In this document: positions 1 to 11,200 of the stretch, piece after piece
How positions within the stretch are numbered: position 1 is the first letter of the stretch
How the letters are laid out: every line of letters begins with the position of its first letter
DNA from: Burhinus oedicnemus
Taxonomy: Eukaryota; Chordata; Aves; Charadriiformes; Burhinidae
Length of the DNA stretch: 64,000 bases
Direction of reading: 5' to 3'
NCBI GenBank assembly: GCA_008921705.1
Contig: VFFE01007486.1
Location: forward strand, 2,598,491-2,662,490
Made by a program: the position numbers and the translations under genes
The notes under the pieces: model-generated
Seen by the model: only the letters and a program-made list of their open reading frames with translations
What the model was told of the DNA's origin: nothing
Databases searched by the model: none

Positions 1-741
1 TTCAATAAATATCCCTTCTATGTGATATCTCTTTCATATTTCAATAGACAGATCATCTTAAACTATGTGGGAGGACAAGTGTTAGAGGTAACGTGAAGTG
101 CAAATTTAATTTTAGACTGTGTACACACCCAAGCAGGGGAACACACTCAAAGTAGTGATCTTCCTGCCACAATGTTCTGATGTAATTGAGTCAAGATTTG
201 CAAAGTGGGGTAGTATCTATTATTGGACCAACTACCACAGTTGGGAAAAATTGTCGGTTTTTGAATACGCAAGAACTCCTGCAAATTTGAAGTAGATGAA
301 GGAAACTCCAAAGCTAAAAACACTTACTTCATTCATTATTTTCAAAACAGCATAAACAGCTGGAGCATGTAAATATGATTCAGTACAAAGCCCTGTAACA
401 ATACTCTAATTCTGAACGAGACAGAATGAGGCAGTGTTGCGTAGACAGAGAACTCTACTAAGGGGACTACAGTGACCAAAGAAAGTATTTCCGGATGCCC
501 TTGCAAACTTCAGGTAAGTTTTACCAATTCATTGATAGGTAGCACAGATAAGTGGTCCTGAACTGCAGTGAGTCACTGAGTCATTTAGATCTCTGTGCCC
601 CATTGATTTTCAGTTATGTTAACTGCCTTTGGGAGCAGAAGTCTTCCTACCCATTGTGAGATCCATCTCACCTTCCTTTAGGTGTCTACAGAATAAATAG
701 CTACAGCTAAGGCTGTAGGCTATCTAAGGCTGTTGCTTCAG
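1..741. other. AT-rich unique sequence with one strong splice-donor match
   Basis: No gene or repeat family is recognised here. The one notable signal is a perfect donor consensus on the plus strand, CAG followed by GTAAGT, with GT at 514-515. The stretch 445-513 before it is open for 23 codons ending in phase 0 and follows an AG at 443-444 with a poor pyrimidine tract. It could be a small exon, but its phase does not fit the next candidate exon at 742, so at most one of the two belongs to a given transcript. Confidence 0.3.
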
Positions 742-890
742 GTTTCCACTGTGGAAGTGGGACAGAAGAAACATGGACACAGTTCATCTGACCCACCTTC
801 ACCAGCAAATCACTTCAACAGCAGATGAATTACCCACAAAAAAACCAGACGAGTCCTCTCTGTTTAATGCAGTGATCTCTAGATTTATAG
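742..890 (+). CDS. candidate internal coding exon, unrecognised protein
   Basis: This 149-base stretch lies between an acceptor-like TTGCTTCAG (AG at 740-741) and a donor ATAG|GTAAGG (GT at 891-892). One frame is open throughout and gives 49 codons plus a base on each side, so it would start and end inside codons. The peptide is mixed and hydrophilic, with MDTVHLTHLHQQ near residues 11-22 and SSLFNAVISRF near the end, and has no recognisable domain or signal peptide. The ATG at 773 could also serve as a start, because the frame has a TAA at 724-726. Reading past the donor gives a hydrophobic, low-complexity tail until a stop near 1004, which favours a boundary at the donor. An open frame of about 90 codons can arise by chance in a window this size. 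I do not recognise a gene. Confidence 0.28.
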
Positions 891-3596
891 GTAAGGTGGT
901 ACAATCCATATGTGTTTTGTGTTTGATTTTGGTTTTGCAGAACAGGAAATTTTTTTCCTTTTATATACCTCTTGCAGTAATACCATTTCCTGTTGGTCTC
1001 AGTTAACATAGGCTGCTGTGAGCAGTGCTCTTTACAAACATGATACTGTAATCTTCAGAGGTCCATTAGTGTATCCTTCATAGTGACTTAAAATTAATCT
1101 GCTAGAATATTATCTTTGTACCTTTTTGTCCTTGTACAGGGCAAAACCAACCCTCCCCCCAAAAACCCCGTGCATTTAACAGATTGAATAGTCTGACAGA
1201 AAAATCAGACTGGAAAGGGTGGGTTAGAAAAAAAAGAGTGAGGTAGTAGCCTTCTATGATTCCTGAGGAGACAGTATATTTGATGATCTCATCATGAAGG
1301 TTACTAAATAAATGAAAGTAAATGGCTGGTTGATTCCCTTTAATTCAACATGTGGTGTAGACACTTCCTTCCCATTCCCTCACTACAGTACATTGGATCA
1401 CATTAGGCTTGACAATAAGGATTGACTTAGTGGTTTTCAGTTCTGTGTAGTGATTTTGATTCTTTTTCAAAATGATTTAGTGATTGCTGTAATGTGTTTT
1501 CTAACTCATTTTGTTGGTGGTGCTTTTGTTACCTTTTTTTGGAAATCACTACTAGAATGTTATTGACATACGTTAGCTGATAGTTTCCAAATCTCCCAAT
1601 TAGCTGTTTCTGTGTTGGTTTTGTTATCTGATCACTGGGCTTTTAGTTCCTTTTTTTTTTTTTTTTTTCCTTCTCCCCTGTTGAGTGGAGGAGGGGATGA
1701 GCATAGTTGTCAAAGACAGTAACAGGCTACCAAAGTTACTATTGCATTAAGTCAGGTATGAATTTTAAAGTGTGTTTGACGTGAAGCAGGAACGCAGTAC
1801 AAATGCAAATATTCCCCAGTGTAAAATAAAGCAAATGAAAGGAAATGAACATAAAGTACTGATTCAATGGTTCATAATCAATGCTAGTAAGGATGTTGGA
1901 ATGGATGGTTTAGAATTTCTGAAGATGGTTACATGATATTAATCCACTATCTTGAGTTATTTAATATGTCCTTGATAGATGCTAAGGCATTGGTGAGGCT
2001 TTGCATACATCCTGGAATTAGTGTCATTTAAAGAATTATCAGTTTTTATCGCCTCTCTTGCCAGTCAGTACAAGTTAACTTATTAGACTGTAAGAGACAG
2101 AGAATGATAGAGACTGCAAATTCTTTTTTCGAATTTCTCATAATCATCCTTTCATGTGACTTTCATCCTTATTGCTTAACAGCTATGATCCTTCTCCAAT
2201 TTATTAATGGTAGAACTTTTGCTTTTAAAAATTAGTTGACCCAAGTAAGTCTTACAAATGTCTTCACATATTTTCATGTATCCAGTTTAATTAATATGTT
2301 ACTTACAGACTTTAACAGAAATCATTAGATATGGGCTTTTTCACCATTACATATTTTAATGGCAAAATCAATCAATTTCTGGTTTATATTATTAATATTG
2401 ATTTACTTTCATTTTCCAAAAATACCCATCTGATAGCATAGTGCAGTGGTGCTGGTACTTCATCAGGTTCAGAGTCATCTTTTCAAAGAGATTTTGATCT
2501 TAGTCAGGTCTGTTTCAACCGAAGTGGACTGATAATCAATAGAGGGAAAAATGTTGCTGTGCTTTTGGGACAGAAGAATTGGAATTTCAATCTATTTTTT
2601 TAACAGCTAAAGCAAGCAACTTCTTCCTAACTTGTTTTTGCATGCGTTGTAAAAATGAGAGTGTAGCCAGAACCCTTAGGTTATTTGGTTTAGTTTAAGC
2701 AGACTGCTTCTTTTTTTTAAAATGTATGTTCACTTCTGGAGCATGCACCTTTTTAAGACACCTTCTGCTGTCTCTGCTTATGTAGTCTATTGACTTGCTC
2801 CTTCTGGACCTGGTGAGACTGTCTTTGAAGAAATATGTTATTTGTTGTGGTAAAGAATCCAGAAGATGGGGTTTCAAAATCCTATAGGCAGTCAAACCTG
2901 TCCCCACAGCTTTCAGTGAGGAGTAACTGACAGTACAAGCTCATTCTGTTGACATTGGCAAGTGCTGACCTTAACAACGTGGTAGCTAGAGATGTGAGAA
3001 ATGTTCACAATGGCGCCGAACACTTCTGAAGTTTCATATTTTTAGAAAAGTCCTCCATGTTAAAACTGGGGTAAACCTATTCTTGAATTCAAAAGGATTT
3101 TGATATTGAATCAGGCTAGAACTTCATACTAATTAAAACCCATTCACAGGTTTGTTATCCTATTTACAAACTTTTGTAAAAAAGTGGGTGAAATACACTA
3201 CTTTCTTCAGAGGAAGTTAGTACCAATCAAAACCAATGTGAATATTTACACAAGTTTTCAATGAACCATCACAAAATTTTTCATGGCTCTCATAATATAA
3301 AATTACCTATTAACTCTATCATTATTGTGTTAAGCAAGCACATTCATTTAGATTCTTCTATTCATTTTAACTTCACAATATTTTGGTGCAGTCATCCAGT
3401 CAACAGCCCACACATTTCTGGTCTTAAGGCTGACTGAATCCAGGTGGATTTATCTTTCAGAAAGCTGGTACCACTATCCTGAGAGGCTTCTGACTGCATC
3501 TAAGGGTTGCCAGACATGACTCAGTCCCCGAACCTAGAATCCCGCACTATGCAATGTTTAAAATGCCATTGCACATCCCAGGCCTTAAGTTACATG
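891..3596. other. AT-rich non-coding stretch, no gene seen
   Basis: I see no gene or recognisable repeat here. It contains an 18-T run at 1651-1668 followed by a short pyrimidine tract, and several AATAAA-like strings expected by chance in AT-rich DNA. Confidence 0.5.
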
Positions 3597-3656
3597 AGGG
3601 GGGAAAAAAAAAAAAAGTAAAAAAAAAAAGAGAGGGAGGGAGGGAGAGAAGGAAAG
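3597..3656 (+). repeat. purine tract (G/A-rich simple sequence)
   Basis: About 60 bases are purines with a single T at 3618: a G run, two long A runs, then repeated GGGA units. The minus strand is correspondingly a pyrimidine tract. It is low-complexity sequence of the sort that expands by slippage and can adopt triplex structures. Confidence 0.85.
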
Positions 3657-5239
3657 TGTCATCAGTGCCTAACTGTGAACATAAGTGCAACCTGCATTTG
3701 GATGTATTTTTGTGAATGGCTGCATTACAAAGCCAGTGAAGCTCAAGAAACAATGAAGTACTGGCTATTTTACGGTCCTATATGGTTATGGTGCAGGTAC
3801 TGAAGCATGGCCAGTAAACCAGCTGTGATATGGAATGTGTGAATGTGATTTGCTTTGACCTTGGTATCTGAGGGTATCACCAAGCATATATTTTCACTCA
3901 GACATGGAACTTACCATTGGACCAGATCGAACATGCACTAGGACGTGTGATTTGTGTATTTGTAACAGAGGGAGGAGGCCTGTACTAGGCATGGGATCTT
4001 TGATGCAGTAAATATCCTCAATTATGGAGACTGGAGGGAAAAGAGAAGGTGAGAAGGTCAGACTGTGACTGTCTAAGGAGGTAAAAGGATCAAAGACTGT
4101 GTCTTCCTTTGTACTCACCTAACAGTGACCTGTGAACCATTTCCATCTTAGCACTACTTTGACCTGTTATAAGGTCATGCGTAAGAGAGCAAAAAGGAGA
4201 AAACTTTCTTTGTCAGCTGTTATATAGACACACAAGGGCCACAGACAGTCTGGCCTGACCTAATGACATTCTCATTTTCCAAGCAGATTTCAAAAAGGTA
4301 ATTAGAACTCATAATACTAAGTAAAAGTTTGTATCTCTTCTGCATTTGATTTACTGAATATCTGAAAAATTATATTAAACTAGAACTTAACCTTCAAAAA
4401 AATGAATTAATTTTCCTTTTGTCTCCTTTTCATCTATTGATAGTCATAACTCCTGCAACTTATCAAAAAACTTTGGAATAGGACTATTCATGAAAAACTG
4501 AATGAGTAAGACTTTTTACTCCAGCACACTGTAAAGATTATATCAAAAGGTTGGCAAAATATATCACTTTCTTGGACCTGAAAGCTGTGATTTCAAGTAT
4601 ATGAACTGAAAAGCCCAATGTAGAAAAGCCTATGACTCAGCTGTAAGACATTTCATTACATGAGAGCCTCTATGTGCCATTTAAAATGTATAAGTGTCAT
4701 CATAAACCTCCCACTCTCCTAAGAATAGAGCTATCACTGGACCCTGTTATCTCACAACCCCAAGGTACAATATGGTAATGATACTGCTTAACATCAGTGT
4801 ATGGAGAGGGAAAACACTGGAGATGCCGCAAGCATCTCAACTATAAAGAAAATCAAATTAAAATATTAATTTACTGATTAATATAACATTAGATGACCCA
4901 TTTCTCCAGCTTGTTAAACAACAAAGACTCGCAAAACTAAATAAGGGCCTAAGAGATAAGTGTTTTAAGAATTCCCATAGAGATGTTTAGCTCCTTTTTA
5001 AACATCATTAAAGATGTACTTTGCATATAACAGGCAGTTTTATTTTTTTGCTGCACTGACAAGTCCTACTTGTGTTTCTTAATGTACACTTTAAAAAATG
5101 GTTACAAAGCAGGGGTTTTGGTCACAGAGTTTGAAGAATCTGATCATACTGTAGAATGAAAGAAAATGAGAATGACAGACTTGTGCGGAAGAACAAAATC
5201 TAGCAGGTAAATTATGGGACAGAGGGTCCAAAGTTTGAT
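3657..5239. other. unique AT-rich sequence, no gene seen
   Basis: No gene or repeat family is recognised. A small minus-strand stretch (4118-4162) sits between an acceptor-like AG and a GTGAGTAC donor match, but it is only 45 bases long and is not called. Confidence 0.45.
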
Positions 5240-5330
5240 GTTTAACTATGCTACAAAATTTAACCATTTGTACCCTCTGTGCCTCTATTCTTTACCTGGA
5301 AATTGGGGGTGAGAAAAGTCCCTTTGCTGA
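5240..5330 (+). repeat. possible MIR-like SINE relic
   Basis: The stretch carries a decayed version of the MIR 3' region: a TTTAACCATTTG segment, then CTCTGTGCCTCTATTCTTTACCTG, then a GGGGGTGAGAA segment, in the order of the MIR core-to-tail sequence (CTCTGTGCCTCAGTTTCC and so on). The match is short and diverged, so it is tentative. Confidence 0.35.
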
Positions 5331-7229
5331 TCTTTTCTATTTAAAATGCCGGCTGTTTGGGATAATGGGAAACTGCAATACATATGCAATACTGGATAAA
5401 GAAAATGGCAACCTAATTTAAGGTAACTTACTTTAAAACTAAAAAAACCATGATGAAATCCTGGAGCAAATTTTATCGCTGCTGAACCATGATTATGTCC
5501 CTTGACGTCAGAATATTGCTTGAGTTGGTGAAAAATATCAGTAGGAGTATTTAGTAAGGTTTTTAAAAATTGTATCTCACCCTAAGTCAAACACTAATAA
5601 TATTAGAATTGTCACTGCACTCCTTTGAGCCAAACTGTGACTTAATAGGGGAAGAAACTGAATCTTCTGTTCCCATGGACGAACATCTCTGTCTTTAGTG
5701 ATCCACAAGATATCAGCCTGTGAGCATGGATGTCCGCCTTACATCTCACATACTATATATATTTTTAAATTAATGCAAAAGGAAGAGAGATCCATGAATT
5801 CCAAATTGATCAGAAAGAAACAACTGTTTCTGAAACAAGTTCTTAATATTTCCTTTCTTCAAAGTTTTGCAATTCTAGCCTTGTCCCCCTCATAGATGTG
5901 ATTACATAGGTGGTGAATAAGGTAATTTGGGCTTCCTAAAACACAAGGGGGAGAATCTGTCCCCTATACATACAGCATTCCAAGTTCTTATCCCTCTCTT
6001 TTTTGTTTTTGTCCCCCCGGTTGCTGCCTCCAGGGTACCAGTTATCTTTATCCCTGCTCCCATGGCAACAAGCCTCTGTTCCAGTGGTAATGGCTGTTTC
6101 TTCATCTCCTCCCTCCGCAGCTATGTTCTACAACATGGAAGTAGCTTGATTTTTCTCTCACTACTTTCTTTCCTTGATTTATCAGGCCATCTGTGTTCAT
6201 TCCAAAACCTCTACTGTGAATATACTGATGCTGTATGTGGCTCTACTTTGGCAAAAACATGAGTGAATTTAGGCCTGTTTTCTTCTCTCAACATACTCTG
6301 AACTCTTCATTTCTATGCTTGGCTGTCTGAAAGAGGAAAGTATTATTATTATTTTAAACATTGTCCTCCCACATTTCCATGGCAGGATCAGCATGAATTG
6401 AATTGGAACCACAAACATTTTAAAATGTAAATTAGATTAAGAAAGGTTAGAGTTGTATGTGCTTTAAAAACACTCCAACTGGCACCAAACTCATTTTTGT
6501 AGGCAGTTTGTGCACAGAAAATAAGTAAGATGTGAATTTTTGAAACAATTTGCTAACACCAAATGAGAATAACTATTCCCTTTCATTTTTGGTTGGCTCC
6601 TTAACATGCTGGAAAGCATTTTATAACACAAAATATTCATTTGGGACCATGATTCAATTGTGCAAACAAGCCAGTAACAGCTAACTGTTCCAGAATCAAT
6701 ATGCAGCCATTTACAAATGCCGAAAGTACATGGACCCAAAATGACAAAAAAAAAAAAAAAAAAAGGAAAGAGTATAACAATTCAGTGGTGGGAAAGGGAT
6801 AAAGATCCAATGGGGGAGTTATAAATCCCAGGGACATGGTAACAGAATCAAATTATAGGTAACAGTAAATGTGTCATTTTTAATACAATTGTCTGATTTG
6901 TGATTGTTTGGAATAAAACGATGTCGTTGCTGAAGAATATATCACTATACATTACAATGACTAGCAAGTTATCCACTTTTCTATTACAAAGTGATTTTTG
7001 TTTTCTATAAATCTTTTCCTGTTATTTCTTTTTGAGATCTAAAGTGTTTGCGACCTGATAGTTGCCTTAATCTTAATGGAAAATACAGGATATTTAGTAA
7101 TTGTCAGACTGTAGTTCCGTGTTGAGATGGTATTGAATAGCTTCCTTCTCCTAAAATACAACTAACTGTTTCTCATATAGCCCTTAGTTACCTTATTTTT
7201 GCGGGGAAGTGCTGTATTTACATCTATGT
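5331..7229. other. unique AT-rich sequence, no gene seen
   Basis: No supported gene. It includes a 19-A run at 6746-6764. The 111-codon plus-strand frame at 5927-6262 has no supporting splice or composition signal and no recognised domain, so it is treated as chance. Confidence 0.45.
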
Positions 7230-7932
7230 GAGATGGGGGCCAACTGGCTGGAAGCAGGTAGCTCTGCAGAGAGAGACCCTGGGATCCTGGTGGACGGCAA
7301 GTTGATCATGAGTCAACAGTGTGCACAATAAAAGATAAAGTCCATACTGGGCTGCATTAGCAAGAGCACAGCCAGCAGGTCACGGGAAGTGTTTATTCCC
7401 CCTGAGAGCTCGTGTGTGCGCTCACATCTGGAGTGCCATGGTCAGTGTTGGGCTCCCCACTACAAGACAGGTACCAACAAATTGGAGCAAAGCCAGAGAA
7501 GGGTTGCTGAGACAGGCTGGAGCACATGAGATGCTGAAGGAGGGGCTGTTTTATTAGCCAGGCTAAAAGAAGGCTAAAAAGTGATTTATTTCCTGTCTTT
7601 AAGTACATAACAAGTGGTTATGGAGAAATAGAGGCAGTCTCTTCTCAGAGATGCACAATGAAATTACAAGGGGCAATGATAAAAAACTGAAACATGAGAC
7701 ATTGCAAGTGGACTAAAGGAAAAAAGTCTTCACTAAGAGAATGGCTAAGTGCTGGACAGACTGTCAGAAAAGGCTATGGACTTTCTACAAGGCTTTCAAA
7801 ACTTGACTGGACTGTGCCCTAACTAACTTCATCTAACTTTTGAGTTAGCCTTGATTTGGACGGAGGGTTGGACCAGATAACCTACAGAGGTCCAGTCCAG
7901 CTAAGATTATCCTATGATTCATGAGCCTATGA
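7230..7932 (+). mobile_element. CR1 LINE 3' fragment, old copy
   Basis: This is the 3' part of a CR1 non-LTR retrotransposon, covering the end of the reverse-transcriptase ORF and the 3' UTR. Recognisable blocks in order are the ACTGGCTGGAAGCAGG start, CCTGGGATCCTGGTGGAC (the 'LGVLVD' region), GGGCTGCATTAGCAAGAG, the CATCTGGAGTG block, GGTTGGACCAGATAACC and a tail ending CCTATGATTCATGAGCCTATGA. Stops, indels and substitutions are frequent, so it cannot encode anything. As is usual for CR1 it is 5' truncated. The 3' boundary is estimated from the last ATTCATGAG-like unit. Confidence 0.85.
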
Positions 7933-8054
7933 ATACCAATTCCCTAGCAAGATGAAACTTCACTGTTCTTTCAAGATTCCCAGAATAGAAAATACTAAGG
8001 AAGAAAAAAGTAATGTTTAAGACAGACTAGCCCACAGAAATGGTTGATTCAACT

Positions 8055-8205
8055 CTTTTGAGTAAGTCACTTAAATGGTTGTAACCTTGGGCAAACAATA
8101 GAGCATCTCTGTGCTTCAATTCTTCTTCAGTAAAATAGAATGAATAATATTTCTCTACATTTTTTTCTAAGAGCAATTCACCTTTATGCATTAAGGACTT
8201 TTTTT
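8055..8205 (+). repeat. MIR-like SINE relic
   Basis: Blocks resemble the 3' half of MIR in the same orientation: GAGTAAGTCACTTAAATGG, AACCTTGGGCAAACAATAG, CATCTCTGTGCTTCAATTC, CAGTAAAATAGAATGAATAA, then an AT-rich tail. The order and spacing are close to the MIR consensus (GGGCAAGTCACTTAACC ... CTGTGCCTCAGTTTCC ... GTAAAATGG ... AATAATA). A partial duplication of the AAGTCACTTAA / CCTTGGGCAA part is possible. Confidence 0.55.
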
Positions 8206-8215
8206 ACAGACTGAG

Positions 8216-11200
8216 CCAAATCAAATAGTGATCAGAGATGGTATGGTATTGTTGCAATTGTGCATCTGGTCAATAGAATACATGGGGAGAAAAAAAAGGT
8301 GTAAATAAATGGTCCCAGGGACCTTCTTCCTGGATGTAGAAACCTCTTTCAGATATGTCTGTGATCCCAATAAATGTTTGAATTACTATATTCAATAAAC
8401 ACTTTGATAAGGGGTATAAACGCAAGGAAAGAAACATCCTTTTCTCTCCCAATCTTCTCAGAATTCCTGAATTGATGCCTCAACAGCTGGTCTGTCCCAA
8501 AAGAAAATGCTGTCTCCAGGTCCTTGCTTCATTGTCCTGCCTGGTATTGCAGGTGGAGTGCTCTACTTCTTGGCTGTATATTGAGACGCTGTAGGTGGTA
8601 GGTCAGTACTGTGTAAATGTTTTGTGGTTAAAACCCAAAGATGTGATTTGTGTTTATAAGCTTTAAATTGCCTTCCTGACAAAGTATGCACAAGCTGAAA
8701 GCTTCTGCTCATGTAAAATTGTGATGGATTGCATTTTATTGGAACTTATTATGAATAGCTCTTTGATTTGAAACAGTGAACCCTTTAAATGCCTTCAGAA
8801 ATTATGGTGAGAGAAAGGTATTTGCCTCCCTCCATCACCACCATCAGAGTGACAAAAAAAGCTATTTCTCAGAGCACACACATACGCACATATGCACTCA
8901 CTCAACTATACACGTGATCGCACAAATCTACAGACAATGACATATGTATTAAGTTGAATTTTTTAACTTGGTATTAGATACCTGATTTTCAGATATAAGC
9001 TCAGTGCTAAGTACTCTGAATACATATAATGTATAGAGTTTGGTCTATATCAGAATACAAACGCTGTATTTATAGATACATATAGTATATAATATATATA
9101 TTTACAGGAATTCTGTGAAAATTATTTTGTGATTTTCACCTATAGCTGATTTAGTTAATACCCTACTAGAAGAAACAGAGACTAATATATTTTCCCAGGA
9201 CTTTGGTGTGTGTGGATATATAGATTTATTTATGCACATATATCTTCAATATTCTCTTTGTATTTATTTATAGTTAAAAGTGTTACTGTTGTATTTTAAA
9301 CATTTTTTTTATGCGGGGGTTACTTGGTTTAGCACTCCCAAGTTAAAGGGACTATGAAGTCAAGGGAGTATATAGTCAAGAATAATTAATTCTTTTCAGT
9401 GGAGTCCTTCAAACCAGGAAACTTTGTGTTTCATATGTATGTATACTTGACAGGAAAAGAAGGAAAAAGAGCAGAGTTAAAACTGTTTGTGAAAGCTTGG
9501 CTTTTTTCTGGCTAAGAAGCTTTTAGTGGCAATAGTCAAATGTCAAATATGATGAGAAAAAACTGCTGCTTAAAACTGAAGATAAAATGAAGCATACTTG
9601 TGAAGACTGTCTATCAGAAATTTAAAAAGTAGTAGTGCATAATTTATCAGTGTTAATAGCCTTAGGTGCATTTCTGAGGGAATTAACCTAAACAGTTAAA
9701 CTATTTATCACATCACAATACATAAAATGTACTTTCAATTAATAAATGGACGTTCTATTGCCTTTACGGCTACAACAAATCAATCCTTTACCTTCTGTCT
9801 ACAGTTTGGGTTCCTTTAATGGGTTTTAATGGGTTTTATTCTGCGCTCACATAGCAAAGCTTATTCATTTGCTTCCTGGAAGACTTTCTGTACTTTGTGG
9901 CATAATCTCACAATGTCTTTGATACACTTACACCAAAATATCACTATCGAGAAAAATAATAACTCTGTCATAGAATCTGTTACCCTAAAGCATCATTCAT
10001 TACTCCTGCGATTACATGCTTGCTTCAAGCCTACCTTGGAAGTGGTGAAGTTACTGTAATGTATTGTAGTTCTTGTTAATAGACTAAGTCTGTGAAGTCC
10101 TTCAGTTAAAACATTTTCTTGGGAAAGCAAGGTGTTTCCAGTTGCTCTGAATGGTCAATCGAATACTTTGCTTGCATAATCTCAAGTCAGTTGGCAAAGG
10201 GTATCTTTTCCACTATCTTATGCAAAAGTAAACCAGATGGACCCATTTCTATACAATAAATGGAATAATTGTGTTGAGAGATAATGAACAGTATTTTGAG
10301 ATTAAAAGTCCAGATCTGAGACCTGTAGTGCTGGGGCTTTTTGACTTAAAACAAAGTTCATTCATGATTGTTTCTGTGACAAAACTAATATCAGACAGTA
10401 TTTCATTTGCCGGTCTTTGACATTGAGAACACGCAGTTAGCTAAAACAATCCTGTAGAAAGTGTAGCTTAAAAGTGTAGGGCTTAAAAGCATAGGTTTGG
10501 GGACACAATGGAAATTCTTAGTTCCTCTGAATTCTGAGAAAAGATGCTAAATAATCTGAGTATGCTCAAAATTTCAAATAAAATACCTGATTTTTTTTAT
10601 CCTCTTACATTAGACACTTATTAAACTTTAGCAAAAGGGAAGTAAAAAGCACAATAAAAACTTCAACAATGTCACAACTTGGAAAGCTAGGAAGAATCAG
10701 GACGAAAATTAATGATGAAATGCTTATAAAACCACTACAATTTGTTGTTTATCTACCTGTAATGTTTTGTCAAGGTATTTATGTAAACTACAAAACAAAA
10801 TAGTAATTAAATTTAATGTATTCATTGAAATATTTCCCAAACAACTCTCTCATGAGCCATGGTATCTGGTTTGCTCCTTGGGATAATTTTTCACAGGTAG
10901 CACTGCTTAGAGGAATCTTAAGACAGTCTTATGGCATTTTCCAGGAAAGGAAAATGACTCTTTTACATCCCTTATACTGCTATAATGAAGTTAAGCACGT
11001 ATTAGATACAGCTGAGTATCTATCATGAAGGTTTTTCCCCTGGTTATGGGACTGAGTTCTGCCTCCACAAGAATGAATTAGAGTTTACTCTATTAAAGAA
11101 TATAAAACACCTAATTAATCTGTCCTCAGACTGTGTACATGCATACATAGATGAATCCTCTTTGGAAGAGGATCAAACATTAAGAAATTAAGATTTAAAG

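Noticed and set aside
4118..4162. 45-base minus-strand microexon candidate with GTGAGTAC donor
   Set aside because: It has good borders, but its single open frame is too short for any test, and no partner exon with matching phase was found.
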